The notes under the pieces were generated by a model that searched no databases, was not told where the DNA came from, and worked only from the letters and a program-made list of their open reading frames with translations. This document shows positions 62,125-64,000 of a stretch of DNA of 64,000 bases, in pieces. The DNA is taken from positions 891,501 through 955,500 of the forward strand of contig NZ_LMAF01000002.1 in assembly GCF_001542875.1 (NCBI RefSeq), written 5' to 3'. Both the position numbers and the translations under genes were made by a program. Positions within the stretch are counted from its first letter, which is position 1. Each line of letters opens with the position of its first letter. Origin of the DNA: Erythrobacter sp. YT30 (lineage in GTDB: Bacteria; Pseudomonadota; Alphaproteobacteria; Sphingomonadales; Sphingomonadaceae).

Positions 62125-62688
62125 ATGGATATCAGAGTTTCAGGACATCAAGTCGAAACCGGAACGGCATTGCAGGAACACGCTTCTGAAAGGCTAGGCG
62201 GGATTGTCGAGAAGCACTTTGACCGTGCAATTTCATCGCATGTCACGTTCGGAAAAGGGCCAGCAGGCGGTTTTTCCTGCGATATCGTGACCCATGTGAA
62301 CCAGGGTATGATCCTGAAAGCACAAGGACATGCGCATGACGCGCATCAGGCACTCGATCAAACGGCTGCTAAAATCGAAAAACAATTGCGGCGCTACAAA
62401 CGGCGCTTAACGGACCGACACGAACGCGCCGCTTTTGCCCGTGCCGAAGAAGAAGCTGCTTATACAATTCTGGCAGCTGATGAGCCCGAAGAGGAAGTTG
62501 TGAGCGATGCACCACCTGTCATCGCTGAAACCAGCGTCGATGTTCCCACAGCAACTGTCGCCGATGCCGTAATGATGCTCGATTTGCGCGATACTCCCGC
62601 CTTGTTTTTCAAAAACGCTGGCACTGAAAGGCATAATATGGTTTATCGCCGCGCAGACGGTTCGATCGGTTGGGTTGAGCCACGTTAG
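62125..62688 (+). CDS. hpf: ribosome hibernation-promoting factor, long form
   Basis: The 187-residue protein has an N-terminal HPF/YfiA domain (MDIRVSGHQVETGTALQEHASERLGGIVEKHFDRAI, then KIEKQLRRYKRRLTDRH) and a C-terminal HPF extension (PALFFKNAGTERHNMVYRRADGSIGWVEPR) connected by a flexible acidic linker. Long forms dimerise ribosomes into 100S particles in stationary phase. GGAGG lies about 11 bases before the ATG. It is followed by ptsN, the common alphaproteobacterial order. Confidence 0.93.
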   Translation: MDIRVSGHQVETGTALQEHASERLGGIVEKHFDRAISSHVTFGKGPAGGFSCDIVTHVNQGMILKAQGHAHDAHQALDQTAAKIEKQLRRYKRRLTDRHERAAFARAEEEAAYTILAADEPEEEVVSDAPPVIAETSVDVPTATVADAVMMLDLRDTPALFFKNAGTERHNMVYRRADGSIGWVEPR

Positions 62689-62851
62689 GATCTTGGGAAC
62701 GTCATTGCGGTAGGTCCGCATAGCGCCAAAAAAGATCCAGCTCACACAGATAAGCTTCAGGCAGAGCGCATCCGCACTCTGACGAAATTGGCCGTTGTGT
62801 GAGTTAAAGGCTCCTGCCAAGGGGCTGATTTTGAACGAATTTGGGATAGAA

Positions 62852-63313
62852 ATGGACGTCAATATCACATTGGTTGCGGAAGCCGTTTCGAGCGCTCGCC
62901 TCGCCAATAAGCATCAAGTGATCGACAAGCTCGCTGAATTGCTGGCCGAGGTTTATGACCTCAAGGCTGAGGAAATCAGCGAAGGGCTTGAGCAGCGCGA
63001 GGCCCTGGGAAGCACTGGTTTTGGCAAAGGGATTGCGATTCCTCATTGCCGCAGTGCCGATGTCCGGCGCCCGACGCTCGCTGTGCTCAAGCTCGAGGAG
63101 CCGATCGATTTCGGCGCTGCTGATGCCATGCCTGTCTCGCTGTTCTTTGCGCTGGTTTCGCCAGAGAATGCCGGGGCGACCCATTTGCACGCGCTTGCCG
63201 CCATATCGCGGATCACCAGGGACGATTCGCGGCTGCAAAAAATGCATGACGCACCCGATGGCGACGCACTTTTTGCGATTTTGACCAACCAGTTCCTGCG
63301 TGATGCCGCCTGA
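62852..63313 (+). CDS. ptsN: PTS IIA-like nitrogen regulatory protein PtsN
   Basis: An EIIA-Ntr protein of 153 residues, phosphorylated on His in the PTS-Ntr cascade that senses nitrogen and potassium state. The phospho-site His lies in GIAIPHCRSADV; other family text is REALGSTGFGKG and LVSPENAGATHLHALAAISRI. The ATG at 62852 is preceded by GGGATAGA; a TTG at 62831 would add seven residues. It overlaps the thioesterase start. rpoN, npr and ptsP are not in the window. Confidence 0.92.
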   Translation: MDVNITLVAEAVSSARLANKHQVIDKLAELLAEVYDLKAEEISEGLEQREALGSTGFGKGIAIPHCRSADVRRPTLAVLKLEEPIDFGAADAMPVSLFFALVSPENAGATHLHALAAISRITRDDSRLQKMHDAPDGDALFAILTNQFLRDAA

Positions 63314-63800
63314 TTTGCCGGATAACGGTGCTGTGACAAAAGGCGCTGAAACACACTATAGAGCGCTCGAGCGTCTGTATGCCTCTGCGCCGGTGAATGA
63401 GAAGTTTGCCTCGAAACTGGAAATCACCGGCGAAGGATTGTCGCGTCTTGTTTTCGAGATAACAGAGGACGTTTATCACGCGGCGGGCGCTGCGCACGGG
63501 ACGATCTATTTCAAAATGCTCGATGACGCGGCTTTTTATGCAGCGAACACCCTTGCGACAGATCGGTTTTTGCTCACAACCAGCTTCAACCTTCATTTTA
63601 CCAAGCCGGTGAAGGCCGGAAAAGTGGTGGCAGAAGGGCGCTGGGTAAGCGGGAAACGCCGAGTTTTTGTCGCCGAATCGCGCCTTATCGATGAAGAGGG
63701 CGATGAAATTGGCCGCGGGACGGGCACATTCATGCGTTCCCGCATACCCCTATCAAGCCTCGACGGGTACGCTGCTGCGCCGACGGAACAGAAGCGGTGA
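63303..63800 (+). CDS. PaaI family hotdog thioesterase
   Basis: A 165-residue hotdog-fold protein, probably an acyl-CoA thioesterase. It shows ITEDVYHAAGAAHGTIYFKMLDDAAFYAANTLA (the helix and active-site region), TTSFNLHFTKPVKAGKVVAEGRWVSGKRRVFVAESRLIDEEGDEIGRGTGTFM. The ATG at 63303 overlaps the ptsN stop by 11 bases; a GTG at 63300 is adjacent. The substrate is unknown. The gene is downstream of ptsN and upstream of DUF1491. Confidence 0.88.
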   Translation: MPPDLPDNGAVTKGAETHYRALERLYASAPVNEKFASKLEITGEGLSRLVFEITEDVYHAAGAAHGTIYFKMLDDAAFYAANTLATDRFLLTTSFNLHFTKPVKAGKVVAEGRWVSGKRRVFVAESRLIDEEGDEIGRGTGTFMRSRIPLSSLDGYAAAPTEQKR

Positions 63801-63819
63801 AAGGCGCCATTCATACCCC

Positions 63820-64000
63820 ATGACGGGCGACACAAGACTGCCGGCGCACCTTGAGATTGGTGCGATGATCAAGCTCGCAGAAGCCCAAGGGGGAATCGCT
63901 ACAGTGCTTTCAAAGGGAGAGCGCGATGCTGGAACCATCCTTCTTGTAACAATAAGTCGCGGCAGTGGTGGCCAGCTATTCGAAAGAATGCCGCAGCTCG
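63820..64000 (+). CDS. DUF1491 family protein (partial, runs off window)
   Basis: The frame opens with ATG at 63820: MTGDTRLPAHLEIGAMIKLAEAQ, then GIATVLSKGERDAGTILLVTISRG and FERMPQL, where the window ends. LPAHLEI..., GxATVLxKGERDAGTI and the ERMPQ close are the DUF1491 signature; the function is unknown. It is 19 bases from the thioesterase stop. Only about 60 residues are visible. Confidence 0.85.
   Translation, partial: MTGDTRLPAHLEIGAMIKLAEAQGGIATVLSKGERDAGTILLVTISRGSGGQLFERMPQL

Overview
The window reads as chromosomal DNA of a marine-type alphaproteobacterium of the order Sphingomonadales, most likely family Erythrobacteraceae (Erythrobacter/Altererythrobacter-like). This rests on gene content and order only: the proA-nadD-rsfS-rlmH-envC-S41-dsbB-coq7 run, a TrcR (DUF1013) regulator, DUF6489, DUF1192 and DUF1491 proteins, a secreted protein with the sphingomonad IVVC...DRYRIP motif, and the parB-parA-rsmG-mnmG-mnmE-rho-hemE block beside a predicted alphaproteobacterial replication origin. 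No rRNA, tRNA, CRISPR array, intact insertion sequence or prophage was seen.

Layout. 1-6.7 kb is the end of a surface-polysaccharide locus: methyltransferase, DUF1972 glycosyltransferase, polyprenyl-phosphate sugar transferase, UDP-glucuronate-type epimerase and dTDP-glucose 4,6-dehydratase. Its left part is AT-richer than the rest and holds a gene-free stretch of about 1 kb. 6.8-14.4 kb is a minus-strand housekeeping block (ubiquinone, disulfide formation, carboxy-terminal protease, cell-division hydrolase activator, ribosome factors, NAD and proline synthesis). 14.6-22.3 kb holds an M23 peptidase/bactofilin pair, an acyl-CoA ligase, TrcR, and a metallophosphoesterase-glycosyltransferase pair that looks like the PlcP-Agt lipid-remodelling system. 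22.4-30.7 kb has clpA, an S9 peptidase, and a two-gene exonuclease/ATP-dependent DNA ligase unit. 30.9-33.6 kb is a tightly overlapped hemB-GNAT-GNAT-gamma-carbonic-anhydrase operon. 33.7-39.9 kb has an M23 peptidase and the SUV3-like helicase/S4/ferredoxin/CarD run. 40-48 kb contains lipoproteins, Sua5, an acyl-CoA dehydrogenase, a DUF815 ATPase, a sorbosone-dehydrogenase-like protein, a free-methionine sulfoxide reductase and a glycine-zipper protein.

48-64 kb is the replication-origin neighbourhood. Minus-strand genes (parB, parA, rsmG, mnmG, mnmE, DUF6489, two BLUF photoreceptors, rho, hemJ, hemE) meet plus-strand genes (ppsR, maf, aroE, coaE, dnaQ, hpf, ptsN, a thioesterase, DUF1491) at 58026-58369. 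That gap has an AT-rich tract, DnaA-box-like sites and three GANTC sites. Three parS-type sites lie 6-8.5 kb away, at 49.9, 50.2 and 52.4 kb. Genes on both sides are transcribed away from this gap.

Most noteworthy: the predicted oriC and parS sites, the tandem short BLUF proteins next to rho, the PlcP-Agt pair with a degenerate Pho-box-like array, rlmH apparently lacking any ATG/GTG/TTG start for its full-length frame (ATT is the best candidate), and an exonuclease/ligase pair lacking the helicase and phosphoesterase that usually accompany it.
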